A stretch of 14,681 nt of DNA from an uncultured Candidatus Melainabacteria bacterium (GCA_934693215.1 CAKUVB010000021.1:1-14681), one strand, 5' to 3'; shown: positions 1 to 8,074, numbered from the stretch's first letter. The notes: generated by a model not told the origin, from the sequence alone. A program made the numbers and translations.

Positions 1-683
1 ATAGAAACAATACCTTGCAAAATCAATTCTTTAAATAAAATCTTCTCTCTTGTTCGTTGTTTCAAATTTCCAGCTATTGGTAAAAACAATATGTTAGCAA
101 TACCAACACCATATAATGTAGAAACAAACGCCGTTGCAATACCATACCCAAGAGTATCAATTGCAGTTAAATCTTTTAATACATTAATTAGCCCAAATAC
201 TGCACCAACCAAACCAAACGTAGGTGCATAACCACCAAGTGCTTCAAAAACTCTAGAGCTGATTAACTCTTCTTCCTCTTCATAAGATATTTCAGAAGAA
301 AGAATATCATAGATTAATTGAGGGTTTCCAATATCAACAACCAGTTGCAATCCTCTTGCTAAAAAATTATCATTCACTTCGTTTAGCACATTTCCTAATG
401 CAAGAAGTCCATTTTTCCTTGCGTAAATTGAAAGTTGCATTATTTCTTTAATAATTTCATTTGTATTAGATTTTTCTCTTTTAAATATACCAATAGCATT
501 TTGAATTGCAATTAACAACGTTTTTTTATCAAAATTCAGAATTGTAGCACAGAAAGTACCTCCCAGAACAATTATAAATGCCGTTGGCTGTAACAACATA
601 CGAACAGATAATCCGTTTGCAATTTGTCCCGAAAATACAGCTATTACACCTATTATGCCTAATAATAGTATCCCTAAATTCAC
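1..683 (-). CDS. motA: Flagellar motor stator protein MotA (3' end cut by window edge)
   Basis: Reading the minus strand from a GTG at 683-681 gives 227 codons with no stop before the left edge. MotA forms the inner-membrane ion channel of the flagellar stator with MotB and pushes on the rotor. Visible are two N-terminal membrane segments (about residues 2-19 and 32-49), a charged cytoplasmic loop (52-145), and the family's hallmark third and fourth segments: GYAPTFGLVGAV at 151-162, AFVSTLYGVGIANILFLPIA at 185-204. P154 and P202 match the two conserved membrane prolines. The GTG is chosen because GAGAGG (complement of 691-696) lies 7 bases upstream and the protein begins right at the first membrane segment. 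MotA is usually about 250-260 residues, so roughly 30 C-terminal residues are missing; motB would be expected just beyond the edge. The gene is divergent from 773. Odd: the loop reads RKNGLLALGN, with glycine where the family usually has a conserved glutamate. The family call is secure. Confidence 0.93.
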   Translation of the reverse strand, partial: MNLGILLLGIIGVIAVFSGQIANGLSVRMLLQPTAFIIVLGGTFCATILNFDKKTLLIAIQNAIGIFKREKSNTNEIIKEIMQLSIYARKNGLLALGNVLNEVNDNFLARGLQLVVDIGNPQLIYDILSSEISYEEEEELISSRVFEALGGYAPTFGLVGAVFGLINVLKDLTAIDTLGYGIATAFVSTLYGVGIANILFLPIAGNLKQRTREKILFKELILQGIVS

Positions 684-756
684 GATAATCCCTCTCTGAC
701 AAAATAATCGCACGTATTTCGGGTTTTGGATATCCTCTATTAATATGAATTTTTGT

Positions 757-772
757 TGTATAATAACACCGT
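757..772 (+). promoter_or_regulatory. -10 box abutting the amidase start (near-leaderless promoter)
   Basis: A perfect TATAAT sits at 759-764, eight bases before the ATG at 773. Transcription should begin around 770-773, giving a leader of about 0-3 bases. There is no Shine-Dalgarno-like sequence and no clear -35 box at the usual distance. The same stretch read on the minus strand contains TATTAT (765-760), with GTAACA 17 bases further upstream (788-783). This could be a weak overlapping divergent promoter for motA with a leader of about 70 bases, but that reading is tentative. Confidence 0.6.
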
Positions 773-2104
773 ATGAAAAAGTTGTTACTTATTTTTATTT
801 TAACATTTTTAAATTTGCCATCATTTGCGTATGATGTAGCTTTCCCTTTAGATAAAGAGCTTACCCTTGAGCAAGATGGAGTATTTTTTGTAGGAAAAGC
901 TAACAAAAAAGAAAACGTATGGATTAATGATAAAAAAGTAGATATCAAAAAAAATGGTTCTTTTGCTGAAACTTTCAAATTATTAATCGGAGATAATATT
1001 TTTTACGTTGGTAATGATGAAAACCGAAAACAAGATAAATATATAATTACACGAGTTAAATCAAAAGATACCCAAACAAAATTATCAGAATTTTCGACTC
1101 AAGATTGCAAAACTACATGTAATAATGTTATTTTACGTGCTACACCAATTGACTTTGGAATGAACAGATTGGGATATTTACCTAAAAATACAGATTTACA
1201 AATTACAGGAACAAAGAATGAATTTTCTAGAGTTTATTTAAACAAAAACCTTTCAGGCTGGGTTATGACAAAACAAATCATGCCGGAACAAAGAGAAAAC
1301 ACAACTGTTGGTGAATACAGAGGAGAAAGCATAAACTCAGATTCTAATAGTATTGTTTATTGTTATAAATTTTCAAAAAATCTACCATATTCTGTAGTGC
1401 TAAACAATAACCGTTTAATGATAGATGTTTATAATGTTGAGAACAGACCAAACGAAACTTTTCATTCAGAACTAATTTTGCCTAACCCAAATTGTTATAG
1501 TGCAAAGATGAATGACGGAGTTTTGAGTATCGGAGTACAACAAAACATTCTAAAACATATCAAAATAGTAATAGATGCAGGACATGGCGGGAAAGAACCC
1601 GGAGCAGTTGGTTGTCTGGGTGATATAGAAAAAGATATGAACTTAAAGACCGCAAAAGCTCTAAAAAATGAACTCAAATCAAAAGGGTATGATGTTGTTA
1701 TGACAAGAAAATCCGACAAATTTGTATCACTAAACGATAGAGTTAATTATGCGATTTCAAAACATGGAATTATTTTTATCAGCTTACACATGAATTCAAT
1801 TCCTGAAAGTGCAGACCCAAATACCCATAAAGGTACAGGAACGTATTATTATACAGATTTTTCAAAACCATTAGCAGAAAATATACAAACAGAAACAGTT
1901 AAATCATTGGGAACAAAAGACAACGGAATTACTCAAGCAAGTTTTGCAGTTATTCGACCAACAGAATATGTTGGAGTACTGGTAGAAACGGCCTATATGA
2001 TAAACCCTGAAGATGTAGAATTGTATAAATCAAAAGATTTCTTCAAAAAAGTTGCGATAGGTGTTGCAAACGGTGTTAATAAATATTTAAAAGAGTTACA
2101 ATAA
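773..2104 (+). CDS. Secreted N-acetylmuramoyl-L-alanine amidase (Amidase_3) with SH3-like domain
   Basis: A zinc hydrolase that cuts the bond between N-acetylmuramic acid and L-alanine in peptidoglycan, acting outside the cytoplasm. Residues 1-19 form a signal peptide (MKK, hydrophobic core, cleavage likely after SFA). Residues about 22-95 look like a small beta-sandwich (pattern V..ND..V.I..NGSF....L..G.N). Residues about 117-170 resemble a bacterial SH3 domain (VILRATP near the start, SGWV near the end), which usually binds the cell wall. Residues about 262-440 are the Amidase_3 catalytic domain: DAGHGG with zinc ligand H271, E286, H339 in SLHMN, and catalytic E405 in LVETAY. All expected active-site residues are present, so it should be active. 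It may serve cell separation or wall remodelling; an AmiC-like division role is possible but not shown. The next gene's promoter overlaps the end of this reading frame. Confidence 0.93.
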   Translation: MKKLLLIFILTFLNLPSFAYDVAFPLDKELTLEQDGVFFVGKANKKENVWINDKKVDIKKNGSFAETFKLLIGDNIFYVGNDENRKQDKYIITRVKSKDTQTKLSEFSTQDCKTTCNNVILRATPIDFGMNRLGYLPKNTDLQITGTKNEFSRVYLNKNLSGWVMTKQIMPEQRENTTVGEYRGESINSDSNSIVYCYKFSKNLPYSVVLNNNRLMIDVYNVENRPNETFHSELILPNPNCYSAKMNDGVLSIGVQQNILKHIKIVIDAGHGGKEPGAVGCLGDIEKDMNLKTAKALKNELKSKGYDVVMTRKSDKFVSLNDRVNYAISKHGIIFISLHMNSIPESADPNTHKGTGTYYYTDFSKPLAENIQTETVKSLGTKDNGITQASFAVIRPTEYVGVLVETAYMINPEDVELYKSKDFFKKVAIGVANGVNKYLKELQ

Positions 2105-2129
2105 TTAATCAATATGATATAATATTTTT
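2095..2129 (+). promoter_or_regulatory. ruvB promoter, predicted leaderless
   Basis: GTTACA (2095-2100, inside the last codons of the amidase gene) is followed after 17 bases by TATAAT (2118-2123). The extended-10 triplet TGA lies at 2115-2117. Only six bases (2124-2129, ATTTTT) separate the -10 box from the ruvB ATG, so the expected start of transcription is the A of the start codon itself. No Shine-Dalgarno sequence is present. Confidence 0.72.
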
Positions 2130-3194
2130 ATGGCAATATTATCAGATGACAACGATTTTGGGAAACAATTACCCAAACAAAAGAATCCTATAATTAAAAC
2201 TGAGAGTATAGAATACGACAAAACTTTTGAAAACAGTATTCGTCCAAAGAGTTTTGATGATTATATCGGACAATCAGCACTCAAAGAAACACTACAAATT
2301 TCTATAGAGGCCGCAAAATTAAGAGAAAAACCTCTTGACCATTTATTATTTTATGGGCCTCCAGGGTTAGGAAAAACGACATTGGCAGGTGTTATTGCTC
2401 AACAAATGGGTGCAGAAATAAAAATAACATCAGCACCAGCTTTGGAACGTCCTAGAGATATTATAGGAATCCTTATGTCTTTAAAAGGTGGTGAAATTTT
2501 ATTCATTGATGAAATCCACCGTTTGAACAAAGTTGCAGAAGAAATATTGTATCCTGCAATGGAGGATTTTTTCCTTGATATGACAACAGGAAAATCTCAA
2601 ACAGTAAAGACATTAAGAGTTCCCTTACCTAAATTCACTTTGATTGGTGCTACAACAAAAGCTGGCGAACTTTCCGGACCTTTGAGAGATAGGTTTGGAA
2701 TAATATATCGCTTACAATTTTATTCAATAGAAGAACTTTCTGCCGTTATTAAAAGAACAGCATCTATATTAGATATTCAAATCACAGAAGATGGTGCAGA
2801 GGCTATTGCAAGACGTTCAAGAGGTACACCGAGAATTGCGAACAGACTTGTTAAGAGAGTTGCTGATTTTGCTCTAATAAAATTTGATGGAGTTATAACA
2901 GATGAAGTAGCTAATTCATCTTTAGATATTCTAAATATTGACGAATTTGGTTTAGATACAACCGACAGAGCTTTGTTAAACTTGATTATAGAAAAGTATG
3001 ACGGAGGGCCTGTAGGTATTGAAACCATTGCGGCAGCCTTGAGCGAAGATGTAAGAACATTAGAGGACGTCTGTGAACCTTACCTTTTACAAGCGGGTTT
3101 ACTTCAACGTACACCAAGAGGTAGAAAGGTTTCACCGGAAGGTTATAGGCATTTAGGAATAAAGATAGATACCGTACAGCAATCCTTATTTTAA
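2130..3194 (+). CDS. ruvB: Holliday junction branch migration ATPase RuvB
   Basis: AAA+ motor that, with RuvA, drives branch migration of Holliday junctions during recombinational repair in the cytoplasm. The length (354 residues) is close to the family norm. Walker A is GPPGLGKTT at 76-84, Walker B with DEIH at 127-130, sensor 1 GATT at 173-176, and the arginine finger lies in PLRDRFG at 184-190. The C-terminal winged-helix DNA-binding domain contains GGPVGIETIAAAL and ends near GYRHLG. The ATG at 2130 is the only plausible start: the next in-frame methionine is past Walker A, at residue 93. This supports the leaderless promoter reading. The 38 residues before RPKSFDDYIGQ make a somewhat long, polar N-terminal extension. 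ruvA and ruvC are not nearby. Confidence 0.97.
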   Translation: MAILSDDNDFGKQLPKQKNPIIKTESIEYDKTFENSIRPKSFDDYIGQSALKETLQISIEAAKLREKPLDHLLFYGPPGLGKTTLAGVIAQQMGAEIKITSAPALERPRDIIGILMSLKGGEILFIDEIHRLNKVAEEILYPAMEDFFLDMTTGKSQTVKTLRVPLPKFTLIGATTKAGELSGPLRDRFGIIYRLQFYSIEELSAVIKRTASILDIQITEDGAEAIARRSRGTPRIANRLVKRVADFALIKFDGVITDEVANSSLDILNIDEFGLDTTDRALLNLIIEKYDGGPVGIETIAAALSEDVRTLEDVCEPYLLQAGLLQRTPRGRKVSPEGYRHLGIKIDTVQQSLF

Positions 3195-3277
3195 CAAATG
3201 TAACGATTTTGAAAAATTTAGTCAATTCTAAAGGTTCATCTTGCTTATAGAAGGTGTGAAGAATGTAGGTAAAATCC

Positions 3278-3283
3278 AAGGAG
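3278..3283 (+). promoter_or_regulatory. Strong Shine-Dalgarno site for the 94-residue protein
   Basis: AAGGAG lies seven bases before the ATG at 3291, an ideal ribosome binding site. It supports the short reading frame downstream as a real gene. The rest of the 96-base spacer after ruvB (3195-3290) shows no clear terminator hairpin and no promoter I would defend. Confidence 0.8.
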
Positions 3284-3290
3284 AAAATTT

Positions 3291-3575
3291 ATGAAATTAT
3301 TTGGCTCTAAAGATGCGAAAACAAATCCAATTAACCAACTAAAAAATGTTTCCAGTCCAATACAACCAAATGACGTTGAAGATATTAATTTTGTATCAGA
3401 ATCATCAGGAGTAAAACCTGTTGAACTTGATGATTTCTTTGAATTTCTAGACCAAAAGACTGTCCAAAAGATTATGGAAACACCTGCGGAAGCTCGTGCC
3501 AGAATCACTCAAGATGTTACACAAATGGAATATGAAACAGATGGTGCAAGAGCGATTCTTAATTCACTTGTATGA
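3291..3575 (+). CDS. Small acidic protein of unknown function (94 residues)
   Basis: I do not recognise this protein. It has no signal peptide, membrane segment, cysteine or known catalytic motif. The first 35 or so residues are polar and rich in Asn, Gln, Pro and Ser, and look disordered. From about residue 45 to the end it looks helical and acidic, with a stretch LDDFFEFLDQ, then KIMETPAEARARITQD, suggesting a small cytoplasmic adaptor or regulatory protein. The near-ideal ribosome binding site, the clean ATG and a stop well before the next promoter argue that it is expressed. It lies 96 bases after ruvB and 64 before the DUF475 gene, and may be a lone transcript or read through from ruvB. 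No functional claim is made. Confidence 0.75.
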   Translation: MKLFGSKDAKTNPINQLKNVSSPIQPNDVEDINFVSESSGVKPVELDDFFEFLDQKTVQKIMETPAEARARITQDVTQMEYETDGARAILNSLV

Positions 3576-3590
3576 TTTATATAATTTTGA

Positions 3591-3632
3591 TTGAAAACAC
3601 CTTATGACTCTTATATAATTACTCTCAAGAGG
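3591..3632 (+). promoter_or_regulatory. Canonical promoter and ribosome binding site of the DUF475-rlmN-DUF115-dtd operon
   Basis: TTGAAA (3591-3596), a 17-base spacer and TATAAT (3614-3619) make a near-consensus housekeeping promoter. The expected start is near 3626, directly followed by AAGAGG (3627-3632), seven bases before the ATG at 3640. The leader is therefore only about 14 bases and consists almost entirely of the Shine-Dalgarno site. Confidence 0.82.
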
Positions 3633-3639
3633 TAGTTAT

Positions 3640-4680
3640 ATGAAACATTTTAAGGGTGCGTTTTTTGTAACCATTTTAGGTTTAATCCTTGCATATTTGT
3701 GGGGAGAACACGTATTAATTGGTTCAGGTTTTAAATGTATATTCATAGCTTTTGTACTTAGTGTACTTGAAGTCAGTCTATCTTTTGATAATGCCGTTGT
3801 TAATGCTATGAAGCTAGAAACAATGTCAGAAAAATGGCAACACAGATTCATAACGTGGGGGATTGCAATTGCAGTATTCGGAATGCGTTTCCTATTCCCG
3901 CTATTAGTTGTTTCTATATTTGCCAATATAAATATTTTGAAAGTGTTAAATATTGCGATTAACAACTCTAAATTATACGCATTTTATCTTCACCAAACCC
4001 ACGCACCAATAGTAACATTTGGTGGTGCGTTTTTGATAATGTTGTTTATGGGATACTTTTTCAATTCAAAAAAAGAGTTGGATTGGATTGTTCCTATAGA
4101 AAAGCCTCTTAAACAACTTCCAGGGACAAAAATTTTTGATACATTAATTGCACTGGCTATTGTAGATATTGTTCAAATGATACAACCGGCACCAATCAGA
4201 ATGAATGTCTTGTTAGCAGGTATATCAGGTATCATTGTATTTCTTTTGATAGATACGATATCTAACAAGCTTGAAACTCTTAATGATAAACGAGAAAAAT
4301 CTTGTTGCAACACAAAAAAAGCTTTGGGTTGTTCTTGTTTTATTAGTTTTATGTATTTAGAGTTAATAGATGCATCTTTTTCACTAGATGGAGTTTTAGG
4401 AGCTTTTGCTCTAAGCAACGATATTATAATTATCACAATAGGTCTTGCAATCGGTGCGATGTTTGTAAGGTCTTTAACACTACTTCTTGTAGAAGAAAAA
4501 ACTCTTACGAGTTATCCATATCTGGAACATGGTGCTCATTGGGCAATTGGAGTTTTGGCAATTTTAATGTTTGTATCAACAGTTGTAGAAGTTCCTGAAG
4601 TAGTTACAGGATTATCAGGCTTAGTATTTATTGTTGGAGCTTTGATTTCTTCTATCAAGAAAAATAGGGAGAATGTATAA
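3640..4680 (+). CDS. DUF475 / TerC-superfamily integral membrane protein
   Basis: A polytopic inner-membrane protein of 346 residues that matches the DUF475 branch of the TerC superfamily. Its relatives include tellurite-resistance TerC and manganese exporters. The family's paired, internally repeated motifs are visible: EVSLSFDNAVVNA at 44-56 in the first half and ELIDASFSLDGVLGAFA at 241-257 in the second. The acidic residues of SFDN and SLDG lie within membrane helices and are thought to bind metal in TerC relatives. I count roughly eight to nine hydrophobic segments. Odd: the loop between the halves carries four cysteines close together (C222, C223, C231, C233), which could bind metal or be redox-active. 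It is the first gene of a run with rlmN; its stop is immediately followed by the rlmN ATG. Metal-ion export or homeostasis is a reasonable guess from the superfamily, not shown here. Confidence 0.85.
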   Translation: MKHFKGAFFVTILGLILAYLWGEHVLIGSGFKCIFIAFVLSVLEVSLSFDNAVVNAMKLETMSEKWQHRFITWGIAIAVFGMRFLFPLLVVSIFANINILKVLNIAINNSKLYAFYLHQTHAPIVTFGGAFLIMLFMGYFFNSKKELDWIVPIEKPLKQLPGTKIFDTLIALAIVDIVQMIQPAPIRMNVLLAGISGIIVFLLIDTISNKLETLNDKREKSCCNTKKALGCSCFISFMYLELIDASFSLDGVLGAFALSNDIIIITIGLAIGAMFVRSLTLLLVEEKTLTSYPYLEHGAHWAIGVLAILMFVSTVVEVPEVVTGLSGLVFIVGALISSIKKNRENV

Positions 4681-5715
4681 ATGAAAATATTATCTGGCAT
4701 GTCATTAAAAGAGATAGAAGAATTAGTACTAGGTTTGAATGCTTCAAAATTTAGAGCAAAACAAATCCATAACTGGATTTATCTAAAATCAGTTTCTTCA
4801 ATTGATGAAATGACAGATTTATCTAAACAATTTCGAGAAGAATTCAAACAAGTTGCGACAGTTACGGATTCAAAAATAAAGGTTAAACAAGTTAGTTCAG
4901 ATGGTACGATTAAGTATTTAATCGAATATCCTGACGGTGAATGTGTAGAAACAGTTTTGATGCGTTTTGACAATCGTGCCAATTTAACTGCGTGCGTAAG
5001 TTCTCAGATTGGCTGTTCTGTAAACTGTTCTTTCTGTGCTACAGGTAAACGTGGGTTTATAAGAAATTTAACAGAAAAAGAAATTGTTGAACAAGTATTG
5101 ACTATACAACGAGATACAGGTCTAAAGGTTACAAATATTGTATTTATGGGACAAGGCGAACCTTTATTAAACCTTGATAACGTTTTAAAAGCATTGGAAA
5201 TATTTAATGACGATTTTCAAATAGGGGCAAGACGTATAACGATTTCTACAAGCGGTATCGTTCCAAAAATAAACAAACTTGCAGAGAAAAAATTGCAATC
5301 AACCCTTGCAATATCATTACACGCTTCAAACCATGCAGTTAGAAAGAAAATTATGCCGATAGAGGAGAAATTCCCTCTTTCAGAACTAATACCTTCCCTA
5401 AAAAATTATGTAGAAAAAACAGGTAGAAGAATAACTGTAGAGTACATTTTGATAAAAGGCTTGAATTGTACTATAGAATCAGCAAAAGAACTTGCAAATC
5501 TTTTACAAGGATTGAAGTGCAACATAAATTTGATACCATATAATCCTGTAACAAAAACTGACTATGAAAAACCATCAAACAATGAAATAATGAAATTCAA
5601 ATATTTACTTGAACATTCTGGTAAAAAAGTAACTGTCCGATTAGAACGTGGTTCTGATATTGATGCAGCTTGTGGACAACTAAGTGGAAAAATAAAAAAG
5701 ACTTGCGAAGGATAA
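4681..5715 (+). CDS. rlmN: Dual-specificity RNA C2-adenosine methyltransferase RlmN
   Basis: Radical-SAM enzyme that methylates C2 of A2503 in 23S rRNA and A37 in some tRNAs, supporting translational fidelity. The length of 344 residues is typical. The [4Fe-4S] cluster cysteines are C112, C116 and C119 in GCSVNCSFCATGKRGF. C105 (in ACVSSQIG) and C331 (in SDIDAACGQL) are the two cysteines of the methyl-transfer mechanism, C331 being the one that becomes methylated. FMGQGEPL at 155-162 is the SAM-binding GGEP-type motif, and the N-terminal part (1-95) is the RNA-binding accessory domain. The start follows the previous stop without a gap, with AGGGAG about eight bases upstream inside the preceding gene, so translation is probably coupled. 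Confidence 0.97.
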   Translation: MKILSGMSLKEIEELVLGLNASKFRAKQIHNWIYLKSVSSIDEMTDLSKQFREEFKQVATVTDSKIKVKQVSSDGTIKYLIEYPDGECVETVLMRFDNRANLTACVSSQIGCSVNCSFCATGKRGFIRNLTEKEIVEQVLTIQRDTGLKVTNIVFMGQGEPLLNLDNVLKALEIFNDDFQIGARRITISTSGIVPKINKLAEKKLQSTLAISLHASNHAVRKKIMPIEEKFPLSELIPSLKNYVEKTGRRITVEYILIKGLNCTIESAKELANLLQGLKCNINLIPYNPVTKTDYEKPSNNEIMKFKYLLEHSGKKVTVRLERGSDIDAACGQLSGKIKKTCEG

Positions 5716-5718
5716 AGT

Positions 5719-7608
5719 ATGAATAAACTTTTTGAAAAAAATATTGGTTTGCTAAAAGATTCTTCTTTAAGAGAAAGCCTAGAAAAATATAATTGTGAAG
5801 AACAACCTATTTTGACTCAAGCAACAGGTTACAACTTGCAATACAAAGGCTTAGACCTTCATAATACGACAAATCCTTTACAAGAGTCTAAAAACACTTT
5901 TGATAACCTAAAAAATGATGAAAATGCCATTCATTTAATTTATGGGCTAGGGCTAGGTTATTTGTTCCAAATAGCATCAAACCTTTCTAAAGGTGTAGTG
6001 GTTTTATATGAACCTAATTTGGATATATTATATACGACTTTTTCATTAGTAGATTTTTCTGGAGATTTGTCTAAAGCTAATGTTTATATTTTTACAGACT
6101 TTGAGAAAATGCAAAAATTTCTTGTTGAGATTTCTAACAATGATTCTTATATCGAAATAGCTAGCTTACCAAGTTATAGAGAATTGTATAAAGATGTTTT
6201 TGATACTCAAATAAAAACATTAGAACTAACTTATGGAAGTGTGATTTTAGATTATTCATACAAACAAAAAAAATTATATGGTGCAACATATACTACTGTA
6301 AAAAACCTTCCTGAGCTTATCAAAGAAATTCCTATCAATAAACTTGAAAACTATTTCAAAGATAAACCTGCAATTATAGTATCTGCAGGGCCGACACTCT
6401 CAGAGAATATTGAAGTTTTGAAACAAAACCAAGATAAAGCAGTTATTTTTGCAGTAGGGCCAGCACTAAAAACACTTGTAAAAAATAACATAAACGTAGA
6501 TTTTCTATGTATTGTTGAGTCAAATAACTGTTCTAAACAAGTTTCAGGTTTAGATTTGTCTGATATTAATTTGATTGTAGAACCATTTACTCACCCTGCA
6601 ATCCATGCATTAACTGTAAAACAAAAGTACCTGCACGTTTCTGCGAATATGCCACCAAGTGAATATTGGGGAAAAATATCAAATACAAACACAGAAGGCA
6701 ATGGGACTCAGGGTACAGTTTCATATATGGCTCTGAATACAGCTATAAAAATGGGGTGTTCTAAGATTATTTTAGTTGGTCAAGATTTAGCATACATTGA
6801 AGGTCAATGCTACTCAAAAGATTCTGCATATTCAGAGCTTGAGTGTGTTTATAACGAACAATTACAAAAATATGAAATAGTTCCAAAAGATTTTGAAAAA
6901 TATAGAGATTCATTATCGGCATCAGATGATGTTGAAATTAGAACAAAAGTTGCTACAGAAAGATTAAAAATTCTGAACAAATCATTATATTCAGTAAAAA
7001 GTATTAATGGTGCTATGATTCCAACCGAAGCTGGTTATGCTGCTTTTATACAACAATTCTCTGATTACGCAAAAAGTTTAAATGACATTAAACTTATCAA
7101 TACATCATTAAAAGGTGCTCAAATAGATGGTTTTGAAAATGTTTCATTAGCAGAAGCAATTAAAGATTTAACTACTATAGATAAATCTCTTCCAAAAATA
7201 GAGCTTGATTATGATGTTGAACAAATTAAAGAACATTTATTACGATTAAAAAACAACCTAAAAGAGTACAAAAACTTAGCAGAAGAATCTTGCAAAACGG
7301 CATCACGTCTAAATATGGATTGGAAACGACATAGAACAATTGATAAGAATTTGCTATTAAAAATTAGGGCATTAATCGAAACCTATACAAAAATGAATGA
7401 TGTAAATAATACTGAGAATGAAATATTTAGATATGCAACAGCACAATATGAAATGGAGTTAAATTCATTCTTAAAAACAATCAAGAATTATGATATGACA
7501 ACGACTCCTCAAGTCATAACCAAACTGAATGAATACTATACTCTTATACAAAAACGCATAGACGTAATCTCATACTGGTTAAATGAGTCAATGAAAGGGA
7601 TTTGTTAA
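5719..7608 (+). CDS. DUF115 / motility-associated factor (Maf) glycosyltransferase-like protein
   Basis: A 629-residue cytoplasmic protein with the DUF115 (6-hydroxymethylpterin pyrophosphokinase MptE-like) core seen in Maf proteins. In other flagellated bacteria these transfer nonulosonic acids such as pseudaminic or legionaminic acid to flagellin. Residues about 30-200 form a Rossmann-like N-terminal domain (IYGLGLGYLF at 74-83, VVVLYEPNLDIL at 93-104). Residues about 208-380 are the DUF115 core: PAIIVSAGPTLSENI at 217-231, AVIFAVGPALKTL at 241-253, and GTVSYMAL plus KIILVGQDLAYIEG at 349-362. The C-terminal 250 residues are helical and charged. The start has AAGGAT upstream, three bases after rlmN, and the stop overlaps the dtd start (TAATG). 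The motA gene in the same window makes flagellin glycosylation plausible, but surface-glycan synthesis is equally possible, since no sugar-acid biosynthesis genes are present here. Confidence 0.85.
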   Translation: MNKLFEKNIGLLKDSSLRESLEKYNCEEQPILTQATGYNLQYKGLDLHNTTNPLQESKNTFDNLKNDENAIHLIYGLGLGYLFQIASNLSKGVVVLYEPNLDILYTTFSLVDFSGDLSKANVYIFTDFEKMQKFLVEISNNDSYIEIASLPSYRELYKDVFDTQIKTLELTYGSVILDYSYKQKKLYGATYTTVKNLPELIKEIPINKLENYFKDKPAIIVSAGPTLSENIEVLKQNQDKAVIFAVGPALKTLVKNNINVDFLCIVESNNCSKQVSGLDLSDINLIVEPFTHPAIHALTVKQKYLHVSANMPPSEYWGKISNTNTEGNGTQGTVSYMALNTAIKMGCSKIILVGQDLAYIEGQCYSKDSAYSELECVYNEQLQKYEIVPKDFEKYRDSLSASDDVEIRTKVATERLKILNKSLYSVKSINGAMIPTEAGYAAFIQQFSDYAKSLNDIKLINTSLKGAQIDGFENVSLAEAIKDLTTIDKSLPKIELDYDVEQIKEHLLRLKNNLKEYKNLAEESCKTASRLNMDWKRHRTIDKNLLLKIRALIETYTKMNDVNNTENEIFRYATAQYEMELNSFLKTIKNYDMTTTPQVITKLNEYYTLIQKRIDVISYWLNESMKGIC

Positions 7609-8042
7609 TGATTGGACTTATACAACGAGTAAAAAAGGCATCGGTTACTATAGATAACGAATTATTTTCTTCTATTAATGCAGGAATTTTAGTTTTGTAT
7701 GGGGTTGAAAAAGGTGATGAGAAAGAAAAAGCTGAAAAAATTGCTGATAAAATCTCAAAACTCCGAATTTTTGAAGACGAAAATGGAAAGATGAATAAAT
7801 CCATAAAAGATATTTCTGGCGAGGTTTTAGTTGTTTCACAGTTTACACTTGCCGGTAATTGTGCAAAAGGCACAAGACCTAGCTTTGATAGAGCAGAACT
7901 CCCTGAAAAAGCAAATGAAATGTACGAATATTTTATAAAACAACTAAAAGATAAAGGTTTGCCTGTAAAGACCGGTGTTTTTGGTGCAATGATGGACGTT
8001 GAACTGATAAACGATGGACCGGTTACATTTATTTTGAATTAA
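7608..8042 (+). CDS. dtd: D-aminoacyl-tRNA deacylase (DTD)
   Basis: Hydrolyses D-amino acids, and glycine mischarged on tRNA(Ala), from tRNA as a chirality and proofreading check in translation. The 144 residues fit the usual length of about 145. The invariant motifs are present: SQFTL at 77-81 and GPVT at 137-140, which come together across the dimer interface to form the active site. The start is taken as the ATG at 7608, giving the family-typical MIGLIQRV beginning. It overlaps the previous stop by one base (TAATG) and has AAAGGGA seven bases upstream. A TTG at 7602 would add two residues but is a worse fit. It ends the four-gene operon; no terminator hairpin is obvious in the 48 bases that follow. 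Confidence 0.97.
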   Translation: MIGLIQRVKKASVTIDNELFSSINAGILVLYGVEKGDEKEKAEKIADKISKLRIFEDENGKMNKSIKDISGEVLVVSQFTLAGNCAKGTRPSFDRAELPEKANEMYEYFIKQLKDKGLPVKTGVFGAMMDVELINDGPVTFILN

Positions 8043-8074
8043 ATTATAAAAACCGTTATTATCTTTTCTAACAA

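Noticed and set aside
529..978. 149-codon open frame on the minus strand spanning the motA start and amidase start
   Set aside because: It lies in a different frame from motA and antisense to the amidase signal-peptide region; both real genes show clear family motifs and it has none.
3270..3275. TAAAAT as a -10 box for the 94-residue gene
   Set aside because: Transcription from it would start inside the strong Shine-Dalgarno site and remove it, and no -35 box is present.
5143..5166. RlmN reads MGQGEP where E. coli has MGMGEP
   Set aside because: This position varies in ordinary RlmN proteins (threonine in Firmicutes), and all catalytic cysteines are present.
7602..7607. TTG start two codons before the dtd ATG
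   Set aside because: The ATG at 7608 gives the canonical N-terminus, has better ribosome-site spacing and forms a typical TAATG overlap.
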